64,000 nt of DNA from CAYOZN01 sp964408455 (lineage in GTDB: Bacteria; Planctomycetota; Phycisphaerae; UBA1845; UTPLA1): contig CAYOZN010000005.1 of the NCBI GenBank assembly GCA_964408455.1, positions 124,001-188,000 on the forward strand. Direction: 5' to 3'. The notes under the pieces are model-generated. The model saw nothing but the letters and a program-made list of their open reading frames with translations, did not search any database and was not told where the DNA came from. Position 1 is the stretch's first letter, and every line of letters starts with the position of its first letter. The position numbers were made by a program, and so were the translations under genes. Positions 25,871-34,086 of the stretch are shown here, in pieces.

Positions 25871-28669
25871 ATGGCGGATTCAACCATTTTCAACCGGGCC
25901 AGCGTGGAGTTCCTCGAGGCCCTGCACCGGGATTTCCAACGGGACCCGCAGAGCGTGCCGCCGGACTGGCAGGACTTTTTCCGGCGGCAGGCGGCCGTCG
26001 ATGGCGATGGTCGCGGCGCCACGGCGCGGGCTGAGGGCACCGACGATGCCGCCGCCACGCGCACGGCACCGTCGCCGGGCATGCCGCGGCCGCTCGAATC
26101 ACCGACCGCCGCAGCCGTGCTCCAGGACCGCGTCGATCAGCTCGTCCGGGCCTACCGCGTGCGCGGTCACATGATCGCGAAGATTGATCCGCTCGAGCTG
26201 CCGCGGCCGGAGCAGGCCGAACTGGATCCCGGCCATTATGGTCTGACCGAGGACGACATGGATCGCATGGTGTCGAGCCGCACCATCGCGGGCCCGCCGG
26301 TGAGAACACTGCGCGAGTTGTTTCAGCGACTGCGCAACACTTACTGCCGTTCCATCGCCGTGCAGTTCATGCACATCGATCACATCGACATCCGCCATTG
26401 GCTTCAGGAACGGATGGAAGGCACCGAGAATCGGATTCAGCTCAGCCGCCGACAGCAATTTCGAATTTTGTCGCGGCTGACCGAGGCGGTCGTCTTCGAG
26501 GAATTCGTGCAGAAGAAGTACGTCGGCGCGAAGACGTTTTCCCTGGAAGGCTGCGAGAGCCTCATCCCGCTGCTGGACATGGCGATCGAACGCGCGGGCG
26601 AGCACGGTATCAGCGAGATCGTGCTCGGCATGGCCCATCGCGGGCGGCTGAATGTGCTCGCCAACATCATGTCCAAGCGCCCGGTGGACATCTTCCGCGA
26701 GTTTGAGGACGACGAGCCGGACGCAACCGGCGCCGGCGACGTGAAGTATCACCTGGGGCACAGCTCCGACTGGGAGACGGCGGCGGGATACCGAATCCAT
26801 CTGTCGCTTTGCTTTAATCCCAGCCATCTGGAGTACATCAATCCGGTGGCCCTGGGCCGTATGCGAGCCAAGCAGGATCGCGTGAGTGATGCGCGGCGCG
26901 AGCGCGGCATGGTCTTTCTGATACATGGGGACGCGGCCTTTGCCGGCGAAGGCATCGCGCAGGAGACGCTGAATCTCAGCGAACTTCCGGGCTACAGCAT
27001 CGGCGGCACGGTTCACGTCCTCGTGAATAATCAGCTCGGCTTCACGACCAGCCCGCCGGAGGCGCGGAGCAGCCTGTACGCCTCTGGTGTCGCCAAGATG
27101 CTTCAGATCCCGATCTTTCACGTGAATGGCGAGGATCCGGAGGCCGTTGCGCAGGTCGTTCGCCTGGCGCTGGATTTCCGGCAGACGTTCAAGCGCGACG
27201 TTGTCATCGACATGTACGGCTATCGGAGGCACGGCCACAATGAAATGGACGAGCCTTCGTTCACACAGCCCGTCCTCTACCGCGCGATCCGGGAGCGCAA
27301 GAGCGTGCGCGAGGGATATCTCGATCACCTGCTCCAACTGGGCGGCATTACGCGCGAACAGGCCGACGAAGTTGCCGCCGGCTTTCAGCGCAGCCTCGAA
27401 GAGGGCCTGACGCACGCGCGCAGCGACGACTATATCGCTCCGTCGACGGTCCCCGGCGGAATCTGGTCGGGCTACTCCGGCGGTTTTGAACCGAAGGACG
27501 ACGTGGCGACCGGCGTCGAGGCCGCCCGGCTTTCGGCGTTGTTGCGGCGATTGAACGTGGTGCCGCGCGGGTTTCACCGGCACCCCAAGCTCGAGCGGCT
27601 CGTCCAGATGCGCGAGGCCATGGCCAGTGGCGAGAGGCCGCTGGACTGGTCGGCCGCCGAGGCCCTCGCCTTTGCCACCCTTGCCACCGAAGGTATCCGC
27701 GTGCGCCTGACGGGCCAGGACAGTGGCCGCGGAACCTTCAGCCAGCGGCACGCCATTCTGCACGATCATGAGAACGGCACGCCTTACGTGCCGCACCAGC
27801 ACCTGGCCAATGGCCAGGCGCCGGTCGAGTTCTTCAACAGCCCACTGTCGGAGGCCGGCGTACTCGGCTTCGAGTACGGCTACAGTCTCGACTGCCCGGA
27901 CGGGCTCATCCTCTGGGAGGCGCAATTCGGCGACTTCTTTAACGCCGCCCAGGTGATCGTCGATCAGTTCATCGTCAGCGCCGAGGACAAGTGGCGGCGG
28001 TTGAGTGGCCTGGTGCTGCTGCTGCCGCACGGGCAGGAGGGCCAGGGCCCCGAGCATTCCAGCGCCCGCATCGAACGCTTTCTGCTGCTCTCGGCCGAGC
28101 ACAACATCCAGGTGGCTCAGCCGTCGACGCCGGCACAGCTCTTCCACCTGTTGCGGCGGCAGGTGCTGCGTTCGTGGCGAAAACCGCTTGTCGTGTTCAC
28201 ACCAAAGAGCCTGCTGCGCCATCCGGAAGTCAAGTCATCGCTGGCGGACCTGGCGACGGGTCTATTTCAGCCGGTCCTGCCGGACATGGGCGCGCAGGCA
28301 GACCTCGTGAAGCGTATCCTGCTGTGTTCGGGCAAGCTGTACTACGAGCTGGATGCCAGGCGACGCGAAACCAAACGGCCAGACGTGGCGATCGTCCGCC
28401 TCGAACAGTTCTATCCGTTGCGCGAGAACATGTTGCGCGATGTCCTGTCGGAATACGGCGGGAAGACACCGGTCGTCTGGGTGCAGGAAGAGCCGCAAAA
28501 CATGGGGGCATGGCCGAAGCTGTGCGGCAACTATCGCGAGCGGCTGATCGGCCGGCATCCATTCTCGGGCATCTGCCGCGCCGAGTCGGCCAGTCCCGCG
28601 CCGGGCTCGGCCGCGGTTCACAAGCGGGAGCAGGCCGAGCTTATCGACCGGGCATTCGACATCACCTAG
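25871..28669 (+). CDS. sucA: 2-oxoglutarate dehydrogenase E1 component
   Basis: 932 residues from ATG 25871, the usual length for E1o. Start was chosen over upstream codons because ADSTIFNRASVEFLEALHRD matches the family N-terminus. RVRGHMIAKIDPLELPR (the E1o signature), SHRG-equivalent EIVLGMAHRGRLNVLAN, LIHGDAAFAGEGIAQETLNL and YRRHGHNEMDEPSFTQP are all present. It is a thiamine-diphosphate enzyme that decarboxylates 2-oxoglutarate and transfers the succinyl group to the lipoyl arm of E2. It is followed after 76 bases by sucB. The dihydrolipoamide dehydrogenase (E3) gene is not in view. No frameshift or missing motif is noted. Confidence 0.95.
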   Translation: MADSTIFNRASVEFLEALHRDFQRDPQSVPPDWQDFFRRQAAVDGDGRGATARAEGTDDAAATRTAPSPGMPRPLESPTAAAVLQDRVDQLVRAYRVRGHMIAKIDPLELPRPEQAELDPGHYGLTEDDMDRMVSSRTIAGPPVRTLRELFQRLRNTYCRSIAVQFMHIDHIDIRHWLQERMEGTENRIQLSRRQQFRILSRLTEAVVFEEFVQKKYVGAKTFSLEGCESLIPLLDMAIERAGEHGISEIVLGMAHRGRLNVLANIMSKRPVDIFREFEDDEPDATGAGDVKYHLGHSSDWETAAGYRIHLSLCFNPSHLEYINPVALGRMRAKQDRVSDARRERGMVFLIHGDAAFAGEGIAQETLNLSELPGYSIGGTVHVLVNNQLGFTTSPPEARSSLYASGVAKMLQIPIFHVNGEDPEAVAQVVRLALDFRQTFKRDVVIDMYGYRRHGHNEMDEPSFTQPVLYRAIRERKSVREGYLDHLLQLGGITREQADEVAAGFQRSLEEGLTHARSDDYIAPSTVPGGIWSGYSGGFEPKDDVATGVEAARLSALLRRLNVVPRGFHRHPKLERLVQMREAMASGERPLDWSAAEALAFATLATEGIRVRLTGQDSGRGTFSQRHAILHDHENGTPYVPHQHLANGQAPVEFFNSPLSEAGVLGFEYGYSLDCPDGLILWEAQFGDFFNAAQVIVDQFIVSAEDKWRRLSGLVLLLPHGQEGQGPEHSSARIERFLLLSAEHNIQVAQPSTPAQLFHLLRRQVLRSWRKPLVVFTPKSLLRHPEVKSSLADLATGLFQPVLPDMGAQADLVKRILLCSGKLYYELDARRRETKRPDVAIVRLEQFYPLRENMLRDVLSEYGGKTPVVWVQEEPQNMGAWPKLCGNYRERLIGRHPFSGICRAESASPAPGSAAVHKREQAELIDRAFDIT

Positions 28670-28745
28670 GATTCAGCCGTCCCCTGGTTGGGTTCGCGGC
28701 ATAGATTGATTGAGCTGTCTTGTGTGCGGGGAGCGGAATTCGCGA

Positions 28746-30002
28746 ATGCCGGTAGATGTATCCATCCCTGAGCTTGGCGAGTCGGTGCAGGAGGCGCAGA
28801 TTGCCCGTTGGCGCAAGAAGGAGGGCGATCGCGTCGAGCGAGACGAAATCGTCGTCGAGCTGGAGACCGACAAGGCGGCGATGGAACTGCCGGCGCCGGC
28901 CGGGGGGCGCCTGGCCAGCATTCTGAAGCAGGAAGGCGATACGGTCGGCATCGGCGACGTGATTGCGCGCATCGACGATGGCGACGGGCAGGCGGTTTCA
29001 ACCGGCGAGCCAGGCGAACGGAAGAAGCCATCGCGGCCCGCGAAGCAGGAGAAAAAGCGGCAGCCTGCCGATACGCCGCAGGACAGGCAGCCCGAGAACG
29101 ACGAAGGGCCGCCGCCGGCGCCGCCGGTGGACGTGCGGCCGCGGCTGATGCCGTCTGCGCGGCACGCGCTGGAGGAACATCGACTCAGCCCGGAGGAAGT
29201 GGCCGGCACCGGCCTGGGCGGGCGAATTCTGCCCGAGGATGTCGGCCGCCGTGCCGCCGACGAGTCAGCGACTTCCGATCGGGCGACCGCGTCGTCGCAG
29301 GGCGGCGACGAGGAAGTGGTGCCGATGTCCATGCTGCGCCGGCGAATCGCCGAGCGCCTGGTGCAGTCGCAGCACGACACTACTTCGTGCTGCACGTTCA
29401 ACGAAGTCGACCTCAGCGAGGTCATGGCCTTCCGCCGGCGCCACGGCGAGGCATTCGAGTCGCAGAACGGCGTTCGCCTGGGAATTCTCTCGTTCTTCGT
29501 CCGCGCCGCCATTCACGCCCTCAGGGCCATTCCCCAGGCCAATGCCGAGATCCGCGGCACCGATCTCATCCTCAAGAAGCACTACGACATCGGTGTGGCC
29601 GTGGCGACCGATCACGGCCTGGTGGTGCCCGTCATCCGCGGGGCCGACCGCATGAGCCTGGCGCAGATCGAGCAGTGCATCGCCGAGCTCGCCGCGCGGG
29701 CCCGCGACAAGACGATCACGGTCGAAGAACTGACCGGCGGCACTTTCACCATCACCAACGGCGGCGTATTCGGCTCGATGTTGTCGACGCCGATCATCAA
29801 TCCGCCGCAAAGCGCCATTCTCGGGCTGCACGCCATTCAGGACCGGCCGGTCGCGCGGCAGGGGCAGGTCGTGATTCGCCCGATGATGTATCTCGCCCTT
29901 ACCTACGATCACAGGATAATCGACGGCCGCGAGGCGGTGACATTCCTGAAGCACCTGAAGGAGTGCGTCGAGTCGCCGGTACGGATGCTGCTCGACGCCT
30001 GA
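28746..30002 (+). CDS. sucB: Dihydrolipoyllysine-residue succinyltransferase (E2o)
   Basis: 418 residues from ATG 28746, preceded by CGGGGAGCGG. The lipoyl domain has ELETDKAAMELPAPAGG with the lipoylated Lys in ETDKA. A Pro/Lys/Glu-rich linker follows. The peripheral subunit-binding motif is MPSARHALEEHRLSPEEVAG, and then the catalytic domain. The catalytic His lies in LTYDHRIIDGREAVTFLK. It transfers the succinyl group from its lipoyl arm to CoA. It pairs with sucA in the TCA cycle. The 3' end is copied in degenerate form 2.5 kb downstream (see 32445-32683). Confidence 0.95.
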   Translation: MPVDVSIPELGESVQEAQIARWRKKEGDRVERDEIVVELETDKAAMELPAPAGGRLASILKQEGDTVGIGDVIARIDDGDGQAVSTGEPGERKKPSRPAKQEKKRQPADTPQDRQPENDEGPPPAPPVDVRPRLMPSARHALEEHRLSPEEVAGTGLGGRILPEDVGRRAADESATSDRATASSQGGDEEVVPMSMLRRRIAERLVQSQHDTTSCCTFNEVDLSEVMAFRRRHGEAFESQNGVRLGILSFFVRAAIHALRAIPQANAEIRGTDLILKKHYDIGVAVATDHGLVVPVIRGADRMSLAQIEQCIAELAARARDKTITVEELTGGTFTITNGGVFGSMLSTPIINPPQSAILGLHAIQDRPVARQGQVVIRPMMYLALTYDHRIIDGREAVTFLKHLKECVESPVRMLLDA

Positions 30003-30108
30003 TCGCCATCGGAACGTCCTGACGCAGATTCGGCCGACCTTTGGGAGAACACTTCTAACTACCTGCCATACAGGGGTTTACTGATGGGCCTTTAGTATCA
30101 TGAAAAAA

Positions 30109-30124
30109 GCAACCATTTGGTTGC
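30109..30124 (+). promoter_or_regulatory. Operator palindrome 1 (GCAACC-N4-GGTTGC)
   Basis: A perfect inverted repeat GCAACCATTTGGTTGC. Its right half covers the probable -35 box TTGCAT (30121-30126). It is identical in both half-sites to the second palindrome at 30149-30164, and both lie just upstream of a cassette that encodes an ArsR repressor. Binding there would block RNA polymerase. Assignment to ArsR is inference from position. Confidence 0.7.
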
Positions 30125-30148
30125 ATTTGTATTGCGATGTGCTAAAAT
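30121..30148 (+). promoter_or_regulatory. Promoter of the SRPBCC-ArsR cassette
   Basis: TTGCAT (30121-30126) and TAAAAT (30143-30148) stand 16 bases apart. The -35 overlaps operator 1 and the -10 abuts operator 2, the layout expected of a repressed promoter. Confidence 0.6.
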
Positions 30149-30166
30149 GCAACCAGGAGGTTGCAT
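30147..30166 (+). promoter_or_regulatory. Operator palindrome 2 enclosing the ribosome-binding site
   Basis: Inverted repeat ATGCAACC-AGGA-GGTTGCAT, 8-base arms with a 4-base centre. The Shine-Dalgarno AGGAGG (30155-30160) is inside it and the ATG at 30167 begins directly after. In RNA the same palindrome could form a hairpin that hides the ribosome-binding site, so control could be at both levels; the second is speculative. Confidence 0.65.
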
Positions 30167-30628
30167 ATGTCCACGCCATCGAGCACTGACCGCATCGAGA
30201 AGTCGATCGAATTAAAAGCCAGCGTCGACCGTGTCTGGCGCGCGTTGACGGACCACCGAGAGTTTGGTGCATGGTTCAGGGTGAATCTGGAGTCGCCCTT
30301 TGTCGTCGGAAAGCCGACACGCGGGAGGGTCACATACCAGGGGTATGAGCACGTGGTGTTCGAGGTGGACGTCGTCGCCTGCGAGCCCCGCCGGCGGTTT
30401 GCGTTCCGATGGCACCCCCATGCAGTGGATCCTGGTGTGGATTATTCCGAAGAGCCGCCGACGCTGGTCGAGTTCCAACTGGAGCCGACGGACGTTGGGT
30501 GTCATTTGCGCGTCACTGAGTCGGGTTTCGACTCTCTTCCTGCGGCCCGGCGTGCCGAGGCCTTCCGCATGAATTCTGGCGGCTGGGAAGTGCAACTGCA
30601 GAATATCGGCACATATGTTCAAGCGTAG
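30167..30628 (+). CDS. SRPBCC (AHSA1-like) domain protein
   Basis: 153 residues from ATG 30167, with AGGAGG six bases upstream. The sequence is of the START/SRPBCC superfamily (SIELKASVDRVWRALTDHRE, FGAWFRVNLESPFVVGKPTR, HWVVFEVDVV-like core at VVFEVDVVACEPRRRFAFRW). The family forms a helix-grip cavity that binds hydrophobic ligands. Members next to ArsR genes often act in an ArsR/AHSA1 stress operon. Gene end overlaps the ArsR start by 14 bases, indicating coupling. Ligand unknown. Confidence 0.8.
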   Translation: MSTPSSTDRIEKSIELKASVDRVWRALTDHREFGAWFRVNLESPFVVGKPTRGRVTYQGYEHVVFEVDVVACEPRRRFAFRWHPHAVDPGVDYSEEPPTLVEFQLEPTDVGCHLRVTESGFDSLPAARRAEAFRMNSGGWEVQLQNIGTYVQA

Positions 30629-30953
30629 CTCAACTGGCGCCGTGCGGAAGCAGGCATCGCGGTTCGCCGCGCTCGGGGACGAAACGCGCTTGAAGCTGCT
30701 CCTGGCGTTGTGCGCCAGCGCGCCGCTGTCGATCACTCAATTGACTGCGGGCTCGGGACGCACACGGCAGGCGATCACCAAGCACCTTGCGGTGCTTGAG
30801 CGGGCCGGGCTGGCGTCGAAAGTGCGCGTCGGGCGCGAATCCCTGTTTCAGCTTGAACAGGAGCCGTTGGGCGAAGCTGCACGACTGCTCGATGACATAT
30901 CGCAACAGTGGGACCAGGCGCTTGCGCGTCTGAAGGCGATGGTGGAAAAGTAG
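30615..30953 (+). CDS. ArsR-family transcriptional regulator
   Basis: 112 residues. A winged-helix HTH is visible: FAALGDETRLKLLLALC, LSITQLTAGSGRTRQAITKHL (recognition helix) and AVLERAGLASKVRVGRES. The metal-binding cysteines of ArsR/SmtB sensors are absent from the expected helices, so it probably does not sense metal by that site. The C-terminal helix DISQQWDQALARLKAMVE is probably for dimer contact. It likely represses the cassette through the two GCAACC-N4-GGTTGC sites. It overlaps the preceding SRPBCC gene by 14 bases. Confidence 0.85.
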   Translation: MFKRSSTGAVRKQASRFAALGDETRLKLLLALCASAPLSITQLTAGSGRTRQAITKHLAVLERAGLASKVRVGRESLFQLEQEPLGEAARLLDDISQQWDQALARLKAMVEK

Positions 30954-30994
30954 CCGCAGCGAATTAAACGAGTGCCATTAACAAGGAGTCAATC

Positions 30995-31483
30995 ATGGGA
31001 GCCGAGGTCAATCCCGTTGTTCAGTTGCAGATGCTCTTCCGGGTACCGGTCGAGCGCGTCTTTGGTGCCTTCGTCGATCCAGACGTGACAACGAGATTCT
31101 GGTTCACGCATGCCAGCGGACCGTTGGAAGCCGGCCGCGACGTCACATGGGAGTGGCGCATGTTCGGGGCCTCGACGCGCGTACACGTACGCGAGTTGAT
31201 TCAAGACCGTCGCATCGTTATGGAATGGGGCGAAGAGGGCCGTCGGACGACAGTGGAATGGATGTTCGAGGGCCGCCCCGACGGAACCTCGATTGTGGAG
31301 GTGACCAATGGCGGCTTCGGCGGGACCGCCAACGAGGCAATCGCCGAAGCGATCGGCTCATCCAGTGGGTTTTCGCTCGTTCTCTCGAATGCGAAGGCGT
31401 GGTTGGAGCACGCGCTCGACCTGCGCCTTATTCGTGACCGGTTTCCTGACATTCAGCCGGCGGCGGTCGAGGTCTGTTCCTGA
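30995..31483 (+). CDS. Second SRPBCC (AHSA1-like) domain protein
   Basis: 162 residues, ATG 30995 with AAGGAG ten bases upstream. It has the SRPBCC fold pattern (QMLFRVPVERVFGAFVDPDV, TRFWFTHASGPLEAGRDVTW, TTVEWMFEGRPDGTSIVEVT). It differs from the first SRPBCC of the cassette in most positions. The C-terminus has LVLSNAKAWLEHALDL, the typical final helix. It lies 41 bases after the ArsR gene, very likely in the same transcript. Ligand unknown. Confidence 0.8.
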   Translation: MGAEVNPVVQLQMLFRVPVERVFGAFVDPDVTTRFWFTHASGPLEAGRDVTWEWRMFGASTRVHVRELIQDRRIVMEWGEEGRRTTVEWMFEGRPDGTSIVEVTNGGFGGTANEAIAEAIGSSSGFSLVLSNAKAWLEHALDLRLIRDRFPDIQPAAVEVCS

Positions 31484-31608
31484 ATCACAGGAAGTCATGT
31501 CAATTCCGCGCTGCGTGTTTGCTGTGCCCGGTGGCGAAGTATGATGCGTGCATGCCGGGCCCGCTGAGCGGAGTCGGCGCCGGAACAGTGTCGCGACGGA
31601 GATGAATC

Positions 31609-31992
31609 GTGGAAAAAACGTTCAGCACTCGCATCACCGCAACGCTCTCAGTGCGCGAATGGCCAGGCGCGGTCGCCTTCTACAAACGGGCCTTCGGCGC
31701 CGTCGAGATCCACTGCGTCCCTGGCGGCGGCGTCGCACAACTTGCCATCGGCGGCGCCGAGTTCTGGGTCGCCGAGGAATCCCCGGACCACGAGAACTAC
31801 AGCCCCGAGTCACTCGGGGGCTGCTCGGTGAGAATGCTGCTTATCGTCGAGGATCCCGCGGAGCTTTGCCGCCAAGCCGTCGCGGCCGGGGCGAGGGAGG
31901 TCGTACCCGTGGCGGAGGGCCATGGCTGGCGCATCGGACGTATCGTTGATCCCGCGGGACACCATTGGGAGATTGCCACGCCGATCGGGTGA
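31609..31992 (+). CDS. VOC (glyoxalase/bleomycin-resistance) family protein
   Basis: 127 residues from GTG 31609 with GGAGATG upstream. The vicinal oxygen chelate fold is seen in ATLSVREWPGAVAFYKRAFG, then GGVAQLAIGGAEFWVAEE, and VDPAGHHWEIATPIG near the end. The conserved HxWE closing motif is present. Members include glyoxalase I, dioxygenases and bleomycin-binding proteins. Whether a divalent metal is bound is uncertain, as the first His of some subfamilies is not evident. It is likely part of the ArsR cassette, although 125 bases separate it from the upstream gene. Confidence 0.8.
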   Translation: MEKTFSTRITATLSVREWPGAVAFYKRAFGAVEIHCVPGGGVAQLAIGGAEFWVAEESPDHENYSPESLGGCSVRMLLIVEDPAELCRQAVAAGAREVVPVAEGHGWRIGRIVDPAGHHWEIATPIG

Positions 31993-32091
31993 TGTCGTCG
32001 TGCACACTCACGTATGGGCGCTGCGGCACCCATCGATCCCCAGAGGAAGAAGCATTCAAGGCGATCGTCGGACATTGACGCCGGAGCCCCC

Positions 32092-32436
32092 ATGACCGAA
32101 GACCATTTCCGCCGGCTGGCCCTCTCGATGCCCGGCGCCGAGGAGCGCGAGCACATGGGTCATCCCGACTTCCGCGTCGCCGGCAGGATCTTCGCGACTC
32201 TCGTCGAGCGCGATGGCCGCGTGTTGGGCACGCTCAAACTCACGCCCAGTCAGCAGAAGGTGGTCTGTGAGTCATCGCCTGGAGGCTTCTTTCCTGTCCC
32301 CGGCGGATGGGGCCGTCAGGGCTATACGCACGTGAACCTTCGCTCTTTGCGCCTCCGAGCGCTGCGGCCAATCATGGAGATGGCCTGGCGTAACGTCGCG
32401 CCACAGAAGTTGCAGCGCGAGATCGAAGGCCATTGA
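32092..32436 (+). CDS. MmcQ/YjbR-family DNA-binding-like protein
   Basis: 114 residues from ATG 32092. MTEDHFRRLALSMPGAEERE and HMGHPDFRVAGRIFATLVER, then VCESSPGGFFPVPGGWGRQG, match the MmcQ/YjbR family. That family has an unusual fold. It was named as DNA-binding from structural similarity but has no proven role. It closes the cassette and is followed at once by a degraded sucB 3' copy, so the cassette seems bounded there. Start is supported by AlphaBeta family N-terminus only; no strong Shine-Dalgarno. Confidence 0.8.
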   Translation: MTEDHFRRLALSMPGAEEREHMGHPDFRVAGRIFATLVERDGRVLGTLKLTPSQQKVVCESSPGGFFPVPGGWGRQGYTHVNLRSLRLRALRPIMEMAWRNVAPQKLQREIEGH

Positions 32437-32444
32437 AAAAAGCA

Positions 32445-32683
32445 GGGATCAATCGGCGCCGATGATCATGATACCCATCGCAGGCGGCGATTGGCGGGCC
32501 GCGCGCCATTGCCGACCGGCCCGTTGGTGCCCGCGAGACGCACGTGGTGGCCATGCGCCCGGTAGTGAATGCGTGGCCCTGGCGTATGATGTTCGGATGA
32601 TCGACAGCCGCGAGGCGGTGACATTCCTGCGGCTCTTAAAGGAGTGCGTCGAGTCGCCGGCCAAGATGCCGCTCGATTCGTGA
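32445..32683 (+). pseudogene. Remnant of a dihydrolipoyl acyltransferase (sucB-like) 3' end
   Basis: Read in shifting frame, this stretch aligns with the last 80 residues of SucB. The last block in the remnant, VALAYDVRMIDSREAVTFL, corresponds to LALTYDHRIIDGREAVTFLK. The catalytic His and the Gly of the active-site DG are replaced by Val and Ser. The final 100 bases remain closely similar at the nucleotide level (for example GAGGCGGTGACATTCCTG in both), and both copies end in the same TGATCGC. A 2-base insertion around 32569 breaks the frame (AAT-GC-GTG). It lacks the upstream domains. Immediately 5' is the MmcQ gene stop. Confidence 0.8.
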
Positions 32684-32705
32684 TCGCAATCGCGCTCCCG
32701 CCGCC

Positions 32706-33155
32706 TCAAACCGCACCGACGGGAATGATGGTGATTCCGCCATCGCGCTCGAGCACGGCGTACTTGATCTGATTCAGCCGGGCGAGTCCGCGCCGCTCGC
32801 GGGCCGCGCACAGAATATCCGACTCATCCACCCGCGCGCGCTTCATGCGGTCCTGGAGCAGCTTACCGTCCTCGACCAGGACCATCGGCACGCCTTCGAG
32901 CCAGCGCTCAACGGCTGGTGAGCGCTGCTTGAGCCACGCCAGAAAGATGTCGATGCCGATCAGGGTGACGATCAACAGACATGCGTTGACGAGGGAGAAG
33001 TCGTCGCTGAGCAGGGCCTGCTGCGTGCATTCTCCGATCACAAGGATCAGCACGAAGTCGAAGTTCGACATTTCCGACAGGGTGCGACGTCCGGCCAGCC
33101 GCATGATGAGCAGGAGAAAAAAGTAGATGACAAAGCCGCGAACAATGGTGTCCAT
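32706..33155 (-). CDS. DUF421 membrane protein (YetF/YkjA-like)
   Basis: 149 residues. Two or three N-terminal hydrophobic segments (FVIYFFLLLIMRLAG, ACLLIVTLIGIDIFLAWL) precede a soluble C-terminal DUF421 domain (GVPMVLVEDGKLLQDRMKRA, ESDILCAARERRGL, IKYAVLERDGGITIIP). RLAGRRTLSEMSNFDFV is the family motif. Function of DUF421 is not established. Its partner gene begins upstream (33686), 9 bases apart, so the two are co-transcribed. Confidence 0.85.
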   Translation of the reverse strand: MDTIVRGFVIYFFLLLIMRLAGRRTLSEMSNFDFVLILVIGECTQQALLSDDFSLVNACLLIVTLIGIDIFLAWLKQRSPAVERWLEGVPMVLVEDGKLLQDRMKRARVDESDILCAARERRGLARLNQIKYAVLERDGGITIIPVGAV

Positions 33156-33164
33156 GCGCTTGCC

Positions 33165-33686
33165 TCATGGATAGACGTACTGGCGTACGGCAAGGGCATG
33201 CTGTGGCCCGGTGCCGACGCGATAGTCGATGATGCCAGTTGTTTGGCACCGAGCGTAGAGGTGTACGGTTGCCGCCGGCGCGCCCCCTGCGGCAAACACG
33301 TGCAAAAGGCCGTCGCCCTCCGGCCTCGCCTCCACGGGCCGCGGCACGATGCCCTCGATCTGAAAGGAATCGAGAAATGCGCCGCTGAGCCAGAGCTGTG
33401 TGCGCTCGACTGCCGCGCCGGGCTTCAGGCGAATCACCAGTTCGACGCTCGCCTCGCGCCGCGAATAGGCTGGGATGTCCACCTCCAGCGGCACGTCCTC
33501 AGCGGCCAGCGTTCGGCGGCTGAACGGCCCGCCGGCTCCGAAGAAGCCGAGAAACGCCGTCAGGACGATGAGGGCCATGGCCGCCCAGCCGACACGTTCG
33601 ACGCGCCACGTCCGGCGCTGGAACACCATGTCTTCTTCGATGGGCAGGCCGGGCCAGGACTTGTCGGGGGGTGTGGGCACAAACAC
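33165..33686 (-). CDS. Single-pass membrane protein, DUF421 partner
   Basis: 173 residues. One hydrophobic segment (MALIVLTAFLGFFGAGG, about 36-52) anchors it. The rest is a beta-rich extracytoplasmic domain (ASVELVIRLKPGAAVERTQL, LSGAFLDSFQIEGIVPRPVE). I do not recognise a named family. Similar small proteins are often paired with DUF421 in other bacteria, which is an inference from memory. It is 9 bases upstream of the DUF421 gene, in the same direction. Confidence 0.6.
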   Translation of the reverse strand: MFVPTPPDKSWPGLPIEEDMVFQRRTWRVERVGWAAMALIVLTAFLGFFGAGGPFSRRTLAAEDVPLEVDIPAYSRREASVELVIRLKPGAAVERTQLWLSGAFLDSFQIEGIVPRPVEARPEGDGLLHVFAAGGAPAATVHLYARCQTTGIIDYRVGTGPQHALAVRQYVYP

Positions 33687-34013
33687 GCTCTCAAGTGAGC
33701 GATTGTAGCAGAGTAGATGCTTCGTTTTCCCGGACAGTGCCTTGATTGAGGCACTCTGTGATCAGGACTCCGAAACTCCATTGCCGACGGAGGAGGCGCA
33801 TTCGTCCGCGCGTTTTATGCTCGAGAGTGTTTTCGGCGAACCGCAGGATGACACGATTACGACAGCGTGCCCCGCGATTTGATCATCCCCAAAGGCTCGT
33901 GGACATTGGGTCAAGAGAATTCACTCGCGCGCCGACCCCTTCGGAGCGACGATTCAGCCGCGAGAGATGGGAAAAACGCGCGATCTGCCCGGCAGGACCC
34001 AGACAGGCCAGAA
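33687..34013. other. Intergenic, small hairpin
   Basis: 327 bases without a gene. A 6-base inverted repeat AGTGCC-N8-GGCACT lies at 33736-33755; it is not followed by a T run, so it is not a typical terminator. Nothing else is evident before the tRNA. Confidence 0.45.
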
Positions 34014-34086
34014 AGCCGCCGAAGGGACTCGAACCCTTGACCTGCGGTTTACAAAACCGCTGCTCTACCAACTGAGCTACGGCGGC
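34014..34086 (-). tRNA. tRNA-Thr (anticodon TGT)
   Basis: The minus strand folds into a complete cloverleaf. Acceptor stem GCCGCCG pairs with CGGCGGC, the D arm is GCTC-AGTTGGTA-GAGC, the anticodon stem GCGGT/ACCGC closes the loop TTTGTAA with anticodon TGT, and the T arm is AAGGG-TTCGAGT-CCCTT. Discriminator T follows; CCA is not encoded. It reads ACA (Thr) codons. Confidence 0.95.

Noticed and set aside
26099..28222. Minus-strand frame of 707 codons opposite sucA
   Set aside because: sucA has every expected motif; the opposite frame has no recognisable domain.
33736..33755. Small hairpin as terminator
   Set aside because: No T run follows it on either strand.
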